Part shown: positions 33,640-45,109 of the stretch, in pieces
Layout of the letters: the number at the start of each line of letters is the position of its first letter
Position numbering within the stretch: the first letter of the stretch is position 1
Assembly (NCBI GenBank): GCA_900660155.1
Contig: CABFPE010000029.1
Location: 115,140 to 179,139, forward strand
DNA: 64,000 nucleotides
Direction: 5' to 3'
Origin: Hofstenia miamia
Lineage: Eukaryota; Xenacoelomorpha; Acoela; Hofsteniidae
Program-made: the position numbers and the translations under genes
The notes under the pieces: model-generated
Told to the model about the DNA's origin: nothing
What the model saw: only the letters and a program-made list of their open reading frames with translations
Database searches by the model: none

Positions 33640-36600
33640 TAGGGAAATAAACATAAGTGCCATTGCGCAGTATCTTCCTTCAAATAAATCATTGCTTAAC
33701 ATTTTCTTCATTTGAAATTAGTTCCTAATTATAGTAAACAAACCAACCTTTGTGACGACATTTTTACACTAAAGAAAGCAACACAACTTGAACAATTTTC
33801 CTAAAATAGAATTAAGGCATGATGTTTAATTTTGTACTCAAATTTTAAATAGGGATTTGCAGTTAAATTCTATTATTTTTTCTATTATTTTTTAAATTAA
33901 TAGATTCTAGAAGGTTCTATAGGAATTAAATCTGATTGGTCAATTGAACGACATACTGGTTTATTCTTTACGGGCATTTAGCCAATTCCTTATTTTAGAG
34001 GATTTGTGTGCAGAGCAATCTGGATGTTATTACAGACACTTTCTTGCATGCAAATATATTTTCATACCTGGTTGTATTGGCAGCACTTCAAATTCCACAA
34101 TAGCAATAAGAAAAATGCAACTGTAACGTCTGTACTGTGAATGTTAGTCATCAGACTGTATAAATTCAGATGATGTAAATTACACACTAAGAAACAGCTG
34201 TGAACTTTTCAATTACTTAGATTGTCTATCCATTAGATCTCGGATTTTCTGATAAATGTGGACTTTTGCGCCACCCCTTCCTCCTGTTTCTTAAAACCAT
34301 AAAGTTAGTACGTTTTTATCTATTTTCCAAATTCTCGTATTATTTATTGAAAATCGGTTTATTTATTAATATCGGTTTATTTTCATTAATAAACTTTAAA
34401 TAAATCCGCACATTATGATGTTGGTCACTCAAGAAATTTGATAATTTAAATTTTCGAAGAGGATGCCACTGATTCAACTACATTTTTAGCTATTCAGCAA
34501 CCCATGTCAAGAGCATGTTACTGGAAATTTCTCGCTAATATAATTCTTCAAAACTATAAACTTTGCAAGAAACGAAACATTATCACATCAGCTAAGTGTT
34601 CACACTTTTTTCAGATTTCAAGGAGATGTGATTAGCTTAATTTTGAAAAGGTAACTTTATTTTTAAAAAAAATTCAGTATCTTGATGTGTTTCAATGCGT
34701 CATAGATTTCGTACTAATAAAATTTTAGAATATTTCTTAGATTTAAGTATATACATTTGATGTATAACCATGCGCTCCAAGACCTAAATTTAACACTCTT
34801 ACTTTGTTAGGATTTTTTATGAATCCCTTAAGAATCCAACACACGATGCTTTTCTAACGCATTTATTAAGCTAGGAACTACCAAAAGATGACGATAAGTT
34901 CATTTTTAATGCAGCATGGATTTACAATATTAAAATCACATGTAGGCGCGCGTGACATTGACGATCACCCGTGTAAAATTTATGGCACTGAAGATTTGTG
35001 AGCGTGTCACAACACATGCACTAATATAGGATTTTATTCAAACACAGGTTTGACGGGAACATCCCTTCAAATAACAACTGAACTGTTTAATAACTAAAGC
35101 ATGTTCTATAGTAGCATGACATATTTGTTTATAACACGGCTACATGTTTGTCAGCTGTTTTACTGTCATTGTCTCAGTTGTAACTTTATCATGTTTCACA
35201 AAATTTTTAGATCAAAAAATGCTATTTGAAAAAATACTTTTTTTATTTTACTAAGTATAATGAACACAAAATAATTTTTTCGCGATTGTAATAGTAGTTT
35301 AAGAAATCATATATATATATATATATATATATATAGTGGAATGTGTTTATAACGACTGCGTTTATAACGACATGTTTTTATAACGACAATGTTTTGCTGC
35401 ACCGTTTTGCACCCATGTTTTAACATTAGTAATAGCGTGTTTATAACGACAGCTGTATAACGACATGTTTTTATAACGACTATGATTTCAGAGCACGAAT
35501 GATGACTAACCGTGTCTATAACAGCAAATTGCAATCAATGTGTGCATAATTTTAAGTAGTTTATTGTTTACACAGGCATAATACATTGATCATTTGTTCA
35601 CTGCACTAACCGCTTCACTGTTTTCGTTAATTTACGTTTATACCAATGCCTCAGTCTAAGCGNAGAAATTGCTGAAGCTTTGCTCAATTATTTACTTATA
35701 TTTTATAGCATAACAACAAAATATATTTTTCAAGAAAATTATGTTTAGTTTTTTTTGAAAAGATGCCTAGAAATATTTTCTGAGGTTCTCTATTGATTTC
35801 TGTTGTAACAAAACCATAAATGCAAAAAAACTTAACTAGGAGCAGCTTAGTCAAAAGTCGTCTTCTTTCAATAATGTCATAAACAGATGATGTATACTTT
35901 CTGTGTGTCTCATTTTCAATGCTGTTTGTCCTTTTTACCTGACCTAAATTCGAAACACAGTATGCTTCCATCAAAAACATTAAAATTGGTCTTTAGAACC
36001 TATAAAGTTTTGAAGAATAGTAAATAAAATATTAACTCTGTTCTACCAAATTCATCTGTATATACATATAGTATTCATTATGTTTAAAATTAAATCTCGT
36101 CAAACATCTTTTAATTAAATTAAATGAACATTGCAAAACCTTTTGTGTTTAGATAAAGATTCTAAGAGTTTTCATTACGCATCAATTAAACCACACAAAT
36201 AGTGGTTGTATTATTATGGTGGTTATTTCATTTTGTAGTTAGGTGATTTTTATATGTTTTAATTATTTGTAATTTATTATATTTTTTGTAAATAAGATGT
36301 TTTTTATACTCTTTAACGTAGTTGGGTAAATTTTGCGCCATATATAATTTTTGTGTGTAAACTTAATTTATGAAGGTCAGTACACTTTTGAAATCCTTAA
36401 TGTTCGAACCATTCAACGACCAAGCTCTGTGCATGTATATAAGCAATATAACTACTAAAGCTAATCATTTTAGGATAGATTGTGAAAGGGATTATATAAA
36501 TTAACTAACTTAAGCGAAATGATGGAAAGAGTTTTGAAAAACAGATATACATAAATTCTGGATCTTGTATGAATAATTATATTTCAAAAAAATATTGCAA

Positions 36601-37025
36601 TGAAAATAATAAATACTGAAATGTAAAATTACAAAAGTACAAATGCCTATAGCGGGGGAGTGCGGCTTTAATAAACTATTTCATCTCGCTAAATGAAAAC
36701 CTACGACATCTAATTGAATGGCTTTCAAAAAATCAAAGACTATCAAGCAATTGAAGAAGAAAAAATTAGCTTTAAAGCTTTAAAATGACAAACGTTTTAT
36801 AAAATAATACATTATACCTACAAAAATTGCTCATAAAATCATAAAATTCGGGGAAAATAAGTTGGCATTGACCGAAATTAGCAAATTAAGTATATTGATA
36901 AGCAGACTAAGATAGACAAACAAAAATAACAGACCCCAAATGTAAAATTTATTGCAATTTCAATTTTCACCAATATAAAGGAATAAAAATATTAAGAAAT
37001 ACCCAGCAACAAATTACTTTTTAAC
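33640..37025 (+). repeat. Long low-copy repeat, copy A
   Basis: It aligns in order and orientation with copy C: about 33920-34600 with 59640-60310, 35680-36130 with 60485-60960, and 36190-37025 with 61150-61970 (for example GTTCGAACCATTCAA and GCAATATAACTACTA). The first part also aligns with copy B at 52.3-53.5 kb. Roughly 70-80 percent similar. A pogo-like end interrupts it at about 35336-35663. No protein is recognised. Confidence 0.65.
35336..35663 (+). mobile_element. pogo/Tigger-like transposon 5' end with iterated TTTATAACGAC motifs
   Basis: Starting GTGGAATGTGTTTATAACG after TA, the stretch holds five or more copies of TTTATAACGAC or TGTATAACGAC within 160 bases, as in Tigger-type terminal regions. 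At 35648 an ATG opens MPQSKR, a typical pogo/Tigger transposase start, but the single N at 35663 follows and the next sequence is already long-repeat copy A. Only the left end is present. Confidence 0.5.
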
Positions 37026-40000
37026 TCGCAAGCCTTAGAGAACTAGAAATCTTATTAAAAAATTAGAGACAAAGAATTAAATTCTTTCCTGGCATAAAAC
37101 TAAGATCATTATTATTAAAATCTTTTTTAATCTTTTTAGTGAAGAATTGCTGTTTGCATTTAAACAATGATAAGGAATTCTTGGAAATTGTTTTAATAAA
37201 GTTATACATAGCTCTTATATAGAAAGAGGTTACCCTCTAAATGCAAAAATAGCATTAGTAGACCCATTTGAAATTGCCACTGAAAAATGCTGCAGCAATT
37301 ATAAAAAATCTTGTCAATATTTCAGCAAATGAGATCTAGTTTAGTTTTTAATAATTGTAGGTTACCTTGACCTGCTTCATTTGATCAGAGCCTTCAACTC
37401 AGTACTTTGACATATTGAAAGACAAATTTAATGTTTTACAATTTTGTAACAAACTATAAATATTGTAATGGGTTTCCTTAAGATCAGCAAAACGAGGTAT
37501 ACTAGTACAGAATGGTAAAAATCAAAATGTATTGCAATAAATCTGTAGTAGTTCAGGATATAGTTCTTTGCGCATCGTAGTTGACGCATCGTAACCAATA
37601 GACACATTTACAAAAATGCAGATGATTAATGTTTATAAGTATTGATATACATGCTTTTAATGCTACAAATAGCCTCCAAATTGATAATGAAATTTTAACA
37701 AAGTATTTTCCAATCAATTGTAACAATTTATCGAAGAAAAACATACATTTACAATATTCTCACCTAAGAAATTCAGAAATCTGATAAATTCAGAAATTTG
37801 ACAAATATATATTTTCACATCAGCAGCAATCCCATAACTGTTCCCTCCTTTTTAATACTAAGAGTGCATAAAGACTTGATTAATGCATGTTTATGCATGA
37901 TATGTTATTTTTGTAAGCATTTTAGTTCTGCTGCGCAAATTTTCGTACCAGTTGTTATTTGATATTAGTATGATAACTTTGTATGAAAGGGGTCTTATTG
38001 TGCTGATTGTCAATAGAAAGTTTTTATTCATAAATTTGCTTGCATTCTCGCCATATTTTGATGTTTTTAATGACAAAGAGTAAGTAGATCTGATCTGGAG
38101 GTGAAAGTGGCTACGCCTCCGGCATTTCAAGCTTTGGTCCTGGTCGTATTTTTGTACAGATCCAAAGATCCAAAATTACGTGCAAGTATAGCCTATCTCT
38201 GTTTATTGTCAAGCATTGTTCCTCGCTATAATTTATTTTTAATTCTCATTTTCAGCAATAATGGGACTTAAGAAGAACAAGAACAGAAAAGAAGAACCAT
38301 CTGTATTGTATTAGTTCCAGTGTAAAGTCTATGATTAAACTTAAATTTCGTTCATTAATGCATCGATTGTATTGGAGTAAAGGCAGATTCCATGAAATGA
38401 GCCCGTATGGCTTTATTAAAAAAAATATGCTTTACTCAATTGTATAAACTTATACTCCTTACAAATTACATAAAATTCTTTTAATTTTTTAGATTGCTCT
38501 ATCAAAACATGATTGATGTTAATCATCATTTATTTGGAGAAAGATCCATAACAAGAAATTTTTCAAATCAATTCAAAGTTTTGTGTTAGATCAAGATCGG
38601 ATAGTAATTATTTCGATTGGGACAGAGGTTCGGGTCTATGCTTAACTCCTATTGTCACTCTCTAATAGAAATGACAATTTATTTTCAGTAATTCCTTATT
38701 CTCCTCATTTTATTAATTGTAAGAAACATTGTTATGCTTGCTGTTGTGTGTTGTGTACACAAAAAAACAAAACGTGTTTTGTTGTTTGGGATTTTAAATT
38801 TGTTTTTTGGGCCTAAAATTCCAGCCTTAAAACATTAAAAATTTTGCCTGTATCCAAAATATATCGTATTCATATATTATGTTGTTATGTTAAAACTAAC
38901 TAAAAAAACCTTTATTTTTATGTATGCAATGTAATAATGAACGTAAATTGCCATTAGTTATGTCATTAACATGAAAGTCATCTTATAATGTGTTTGAAAA
39001 ATAGCTGGTTTAAAATACATTTTGTAAATTTTTTATACATTTATTTTAATTATCTTAAAAATTATAGAATTAATGCCTGAATTTGGCGAGAAAATGCTAA
39101 TAAATTGAAAAATATACCAAATATTTCACTACTCTTTAGTTTTAAGTGTCCTAAAATCCATCCTTCAAGTAAATTTTAATAAAAGTCGTACTTCACGATA
39201 TAACAAGGATATCGAAAATTTGAAAATAACACAAGATAGAGGATTCTCACCAATTTCATTTCTGCTACAAAGCTGCCGAAACCCTGAATTATTAAGGCTT
39301 TCTATTTGTAGTCATTACTGAAATTGTCCACAGTTTGTTTTTAGTAGTCGGCACTTTTCACTACTGCTATATATGAATGAAAAGCTAGGATGTTGTATTG
39401 GTTACGTTTACCACGAATATGGACTGCACACTTACAACACACGTCCAACTGATGTTTAGCTCGGAATCTGCTATACACATATATATTTGTTTCATTTATT
39501 TTATTAGTTAACAATTTTTGTCTTTCATAGATTTAAACTTAGATGTTTGGACGCTTTTTAACCTTAATGTATTTGTGAGAGGTTTTTCTCAAAAAATCTT
39601 GAATAGTACTTTTGCAAATTTCAGGATTGTAGGGTAGGTTTGCGATTGCTTTGGAACTAATGTGGGAGGGTGGAATAAAGTGGAGATGAAATATCGAACC
39701 ATGGGTTTCATTGAGATATGTGGAGCTAATGCTCTAACTAAATTCCATGATGAGAGTGTTTTTAATAAATTACAATTCAAATGACAAGAGGCCATGTCTA
39801 TTATATTAGTAGTCATAGCGAACGAAATTGCTATTATTCATCTCAGAAATTTTCCTCTTAAAAATATGTAACGCCACGACAAAATTTGACATTTGTTTTT
39901 GTGGTTTTTCCATGAATATTTCAAATTTCATTGTTTCTAATTATCGCCCGCCACTAGGTACCAATTTTTAACTGTCCATATCATCAAGATGTTAATGAAT

Positions 40001-40980
40001 ATAACAGATTTTCTTGTTTCATTGGAAGTACCATATACTGAATTGTTGACATTTAAAGAAAAACAATTTTCATACAATTTGCCCAAATGTCATGTTGTCT
40101 TATGCCCTTACACAAATAATTACTACTTTTACTATTTAACTGAATTATTGAATTATGAACTTCTAAACTTTATCAAAATGCGTTCATAATCTCTTCTTTT
40201 GTTAAAAATTGTTACTGTGACATTTTTAAAAGACAGGTTGATTCTTAGTGATGGAACCCAAAAGAAATATTTAATAGCTCCCTAGTAATTAGGCCTAAAT
40301 GAATTTTGTTGAACAAAGCATTAAAGAATTCCTGAAGAATATTTATTTTAACTAGTTACATGGAAAATCAGTTTTTTGAAATGCCCTCTTGAAAGTAAAA
40401 AAGTATAGAGACGAACTTAAAAACTGCTGTTCACTGTATTGGTAAAAATTTGTCCAATTTACTGAAATTCCATTTGGGTGACTGCTTTGAGTTGGTCGGT
40501 ATTTGACGGTATACTCTTCCTTTTCGTTATCCTCAACACAAAATATAAACTCAAAAGTTCCTGAGGATCGACCAGGTCATTCAATATCGCAAATCTTGAA
40601 ATCATTTCCTATTAGTAAAAATTCCTTCTACATTTAATTTAGTTATACACATAAAAGATTTCAACATTATTTTTCCCATGACTACCCAAATTGTAAGCAT
40701 TGTTTAATTTTTTACTCTTTTCAGTTGTTTTGTATGTTGTGTTGTGTAAAAAAACTCACACGACGGCAAGATTGTATGTTGTCGATATTTGATTTCTTCC
40801 TTAATATGCAAATGTAGAGCACCATGTTGAAACTTCCCTTTTAGAACAAATTATTTATTTGGACATGATAAAATCTTTTCTTTTAGATTACATGCATTGA
40901 GTTTGTCTTGGTAGTCCTATCATTTCATTAATGTATTTTCGTTTTAATTAATTGGCTTATTGCTAGAAATAAATCTACTC
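37026..40980. other. Intergenic AT-rich stretch, no gene supported
   Basis: Scattered frames of 60-80 codons (for example minus 37891-38130 and minus 39589-39816) have no recognisable motif. A slightly GC-richer spot lies at about 38090-38140. Nothing else is seen. Confidence 0.4.
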
Positions 40981-40984
40981 AATA

Positions 40985-41215
40985 TATGTAATTCTAATAA
41001 AATGTTAGGAATGATGCGGCGTCTCATATACATATGAATTGGGAAGATTAAGGATAAAATTTCTAATAAACTTTCACGACAACAAATCGAAAATATCAAT
41101 TTAACATTGTCTGGTTTACAGTATCTCTGCCCTTCAGAATTTGTTAGTAAGCTAAGGTCTTTGAATGAAGTAGACAAATGGAAAGCTACTGAACTTCGAC
41201 AGTCAAGAAGTTCCT
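40985..41215 (+). pseudogene. CACTA/EnSpm-like transposase fragment
   Basis: The plus frame ending about 41215 reads SGLQYLCPSEFVSKLRSLNEVDKWKATELRQ (given here in two overlapping ideas: CPSEFV.K.RSL and EVDKWKATELRQ). The phrase 'P.EF..KPRSL.E.DRWKATE.RQFLLYTG' is highly characteristic of animal EnSpm/CACTA-like transposase relatives. It is out of frame before FLLYTG and stops at once, so only about 60 residues remain. No terminal repeats found. Confidence 0.6.
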
Positions 41216-42020
41216 AATGAATGCTCCGGAGCTGCTAAAAAGAGTTAATGGTGTTATTGTAATAGAATGAAATTTTTGGAATATATAAGAGATATTTCAG
41301 GTTTTTTAATGTTTACATTACATTTTATTTTAGAAAGAAGAAGCAGAGGAGAAAACATGGACAATATTAATGATTATTAATAAATTTTTATATACTCTAT
41401 CTGTGTTAATCTAATCCACTATTCTATACATTTAATTGATGCTAGTTAAAGTTATATTGCCTGAAACCAGACATCTTATAATCAATAACCTTGTTTTTAC
41501 TACATTTTCAGTTGGTTTTCCGCTTTTCTATTTGATTAGACTGTAATTAAAATATTCATTGGCCATGAGCTTTGGATCCATATACATTATTTCTAACATT
41601 TCGTATTGTTAATTGAATTTTGATGTAATGTACTTTAGACGTAGTTACAAAAGGTTATGAAGACTTTATAGGGTCATTAATCAAATAAAAATTTATGTAT
41701 GTTTTTGTTTTTGCATCAAATTTTATACTTTAGTTGCTTCAATGTGCATTAATTCAAAAGTATCTCGACTTAACAAAGAAGCACAATAAAGAGAACAGAC
41801 TAAATGAAGGTAGAATTTTGAAGTATTGACATATATTATATGTTAAATTAGATCCAGCTCATGGTCAATTTCTTGCAAATTAAATAAAAAATTCGGTTTC
41901 GTATTAATCTTTTTTTCTTTACTTTTCATTGGAGATTTCTTTGATTTATTTAAAATTTCTGTAATAGTTTTTTTTATCTGATGAAAAATTCGATATTTCT
42001 AAAACCGTGATGTAATGTAT
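41216..42020. other. Intergenic AT-rich stretch, no gene seen
   Basis: Nothing recognised on either strand. Confidence 0.4.
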
Positions 42021-42029
42021 CACAAAAAA

Positions 42030-42300
42030 AATGGGTTGTGCTGCAAGAACACAAGCAGCGTTATTGTATCGCAACTTGTTGCGTTGTTGCATCATTAAAT
42101 TGCAGCTTTAGTGAAGCGTAGACTACATGGTTGCTGTAAGGCCATAATTTGCGTTATTGCAGCGCTTATTTGTAACGCTGCTAAAGCCAAACCAGCGCTG
42201 CTATTGCTCAAAATGTTGCACAAAAATAACGGTAATGTGATTAAAAGCAGCGCAACTGCAGCTTTAAATGCTACTTGGGCTGTTGCCTTGTCTTTCCTTT
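42030..42300. repeat. GCAGCG/GTTGC-rich island
   Basis: About 270 bases clearly richer in GC than the neighbourhood, with many near-copies of GCGTTATTG, TTGCAGC and GCAACT on both strands. This suggests a degenerate simple-structure repeat or a palindromic transposon end. A 63-codon Ala-rich frame inside follows from the repeat composition. Confidence 0.45.
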
Positions 42301-44600
42301 AGATGTAGTGTTATCCAAAGTCAGTCTTGGTCAGTAATCTCAACAACAGTTTTAGCGATCACCTGCTAAATTCATCAATTGGTGAAAAAACTTCAACTTT
42401 TATTGTCTATGTAGTTGGCTTGATACTTTTCATCAAAGTCACATTTAGATAGGATCCCAAAAAAGGCAGTAACATTGTTTTTATGTAAATCATGAACACG
42501 ATGGTATACATTAACAGAATGTAGCTGATGAATTAGTGTTAATGTTTGAAGTCACCAAGAAAGAAAGGGTGGAGACCTAATACCAATAAATTTTAAAATT
42601 TCAAAAATGATGCAATGTGGCAGATTACCACTGTGCGTTGCTTTGTAATTTTATTAGTAAATCATTAAAATGTTAATCATTAAGATCCTCACTGATCATT
42701 AGGGACTGTTTCCTGATTTAACGAATGAAATCGTCTTCTTCTTCAGCAAGAATTATAGATAAAGCGGAATATATAAACATGTCAATAGTATGTTGATGTG
42801 TGTGGAATTATTAACGACTCCTTCTATTTCAGAAGATTGATGCTTCATTCAGACATAAATGCCACCATCTCCGACATCTCTACTGCACCTCATGGAACTA
42901 ATGAAACCTGACAAAACAAAAAAATCACACCATTATAAATATTGAGCCACGTCTCACTTACAGATACAGTATCAAGTTTCTGATATGAACTTAACATTTT
43001 AAGTAATTCCATCTTCATAATTCAAGGCTAAGAAAATAACCTTAAATAGCTAGACCCTATCATTAAAAACAAATCAGTATTCAAAGCACATATAAGCAGC
43101 ACAAGAAATTAAAATACTCAGTAAAATTAAGAAATTTGTGCCAATTAAATCGAAAATGATAATTTTAAAATAATATATTCTTCTTCAGTATTTATATTCG
43201 TATGTTTATTATTAAACTTGCATAAAAGATCGAGGAGAATTCTTGAAAGAATGTTGAATTAGGGCACAACCACCATCTGCAAAAATATTCATGAAGAAAA
43301 ATCAGAATTAATATAATCATTTCATTAGACTGTTCGAAAAAATATTTTTCAAAATTTTGCCAAAAGAAATTTCTCCAAATAACTACATATTAGAACCAAT
43401 TGCTAAAGAAAAATTAACATTTATCATAAATAACTGTTTAATGAATTACTGTCATTGCCGGTAGAATGAATTTTTTGTGAGGGAGGGGGGAGTTACATTT
43501 ATTGCCCAACATATTACTTAAGTAAAAGAACATTTACTGCTAACATTTTTAAATTTAGAGAAGTTCTTTTGAAAAGTAGATCTTAGGGGGGGGACAACTG
43601 CCCTTTCTGACCCAGCAATGATTACTGTATAGAATTATGGAATAAATTATACCTGGTTATTAAAGAAGAAACTAAGAATTTAAACAAAAACCGACATTGA
43701 ATTATCAACAATAAAAACATGTATTTCGATGCACAAAGAATATAGGAATGTGAAACCTAGTGGAATTATAGCAAAGAAAAATTTAGTTTAAGGCCTTAAT
43801 AAATATTTCAATACTTTCTGTATCCTGCCAAAGTTCTTAATATATAAAATATTAATTGTTAAAGAAGTTTCCAACTTTTGCCATATCTTGGCATGCGATT
43901 AGGCTGCACTGCTAAATTACCCATTGCAGGGCTATCGTCCTACTTCTAGGGCAGAGAGAATCCAGAAAATTTCTAGGGCATGCTTAACTATTGAAGCCCT
44001 ATAGTATTACAGAAGGTCTTGATTAAATTCAAGATTCACATAGGCCTATCCTTACCTCAAAGTGAAAATGTACATTTTCAAAGTATTATAAAATAACATT
44101 AAATGCCTTGGTTAATCATTAAACTAAATTTTTGTTTTATTCTAAAAATTCGATATTTTTTTAAAAAATAAAACTAACATTATAGATGATATTTTTACAA
44201 CATTAACACAATGTGTACGACATAGTTTGTATTTTAAAATATAGCTTTTTCCTTTATGAAATCTATCACAATCACGCAAGTACAATAACACATGAGAATA
44301 GTTTTGCAACATCTATATTATCACTCTTTTTATTAATGCACAAAACTGCTGTTTCTGATAAAATTAATGACTACTGCAAGGTCCAAATATTATACTTCCT
44401 TAAAGTGTGACATTGATACTTTTGAAAATGCATCGTTTTCTTCAAGAAACCTTATAAAGTTTTCACTGCGACAGCATATCAAAAAACCTTCATAATATTT
44501 CAAAATTCATTATTTAGGTGTCCTGAATATTGTAAATTCTTATAATCACATAAATAACATTTTGACCAGTACGCCCAACAGTATCTGTAGCTACTCATTT
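42301..44600. other. Intergenic stretch, no supported gene
   Basis: AT-rich with two short poly-G tracts near 43487 and 43589. No protein family recognised. Confidence 0.4.
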
Positions 44601-44835
44601 CTTCTTTTTAAAGAACTTTTGATTAATTTCGCGCATTTTGAAGATATTTGAATTGGCACTTTATTGTCCCAAAATCTATCAAATATCTTATTGAAGAAAG
44701 GAAGCACTATACAGTGTGCATTCCCTCGCCAACCAGAAAGATTCGGGAAATTTTTAATGCCATGCCTTATAATTGGACTCAGAATCGATTTCATATACCA
44801 TCGCATGACGGAAATATTTTGCAGACGTAAATATT
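44591..44835. other. Possible unrecognised coding fragment with open frames on both strands
   Basis: Plus 44648-44830 and minus 44591-44806 are both open in a segment of higher GC than its surroundings. The plus frame (VPKSIKYLIEERKHYTV...) ends at a GTAAAT that could be a splice donor. I recognise neither. It could be an exon or an old transposon piece. It lies about 280 bases beyond the Bcl-2 gene's stop. Confidence 0.25.
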
Positions 44836-45109
44836 TCCTGTAATGTCTGACCGTGGTATAATGGCAGAATTAAAACAAAACTGCCAAAAATGTATTTCTT
44901 AGTTTCATAAATGGGCATTGCAACACCCTTCATCTGTTGACCATTTAAAACTCTTCCTTATTTGGCATATCTGTGTAAATCATGCAACAGACCAGTGCAT
45001 CAGTAGAATTTATAAAAATTAATTAAAGAAAAGCCTTGATAACGTTATATTGAAGAAAGATTTTAGTACATTGCAACAGTGAAATATATACAATTTCACA
45101 AAGGATTTC

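Noticed and set aside
38220-38310. Short exon-like stretch after TTTTCAG reading MGLKKNKNRKEEPSVLY
   Set aside because: Only 17 codons with no partner exon found.
42111-42302. 63-codon Ala-rich frame
   Set aside because: Its composition follows from the GCAGC-type repeat; no motif or conservation.
44850-44930. tRNA-like TGGTATAATGGCA
   Set aside because: No cloverleaf can be drawn and no B box follows.
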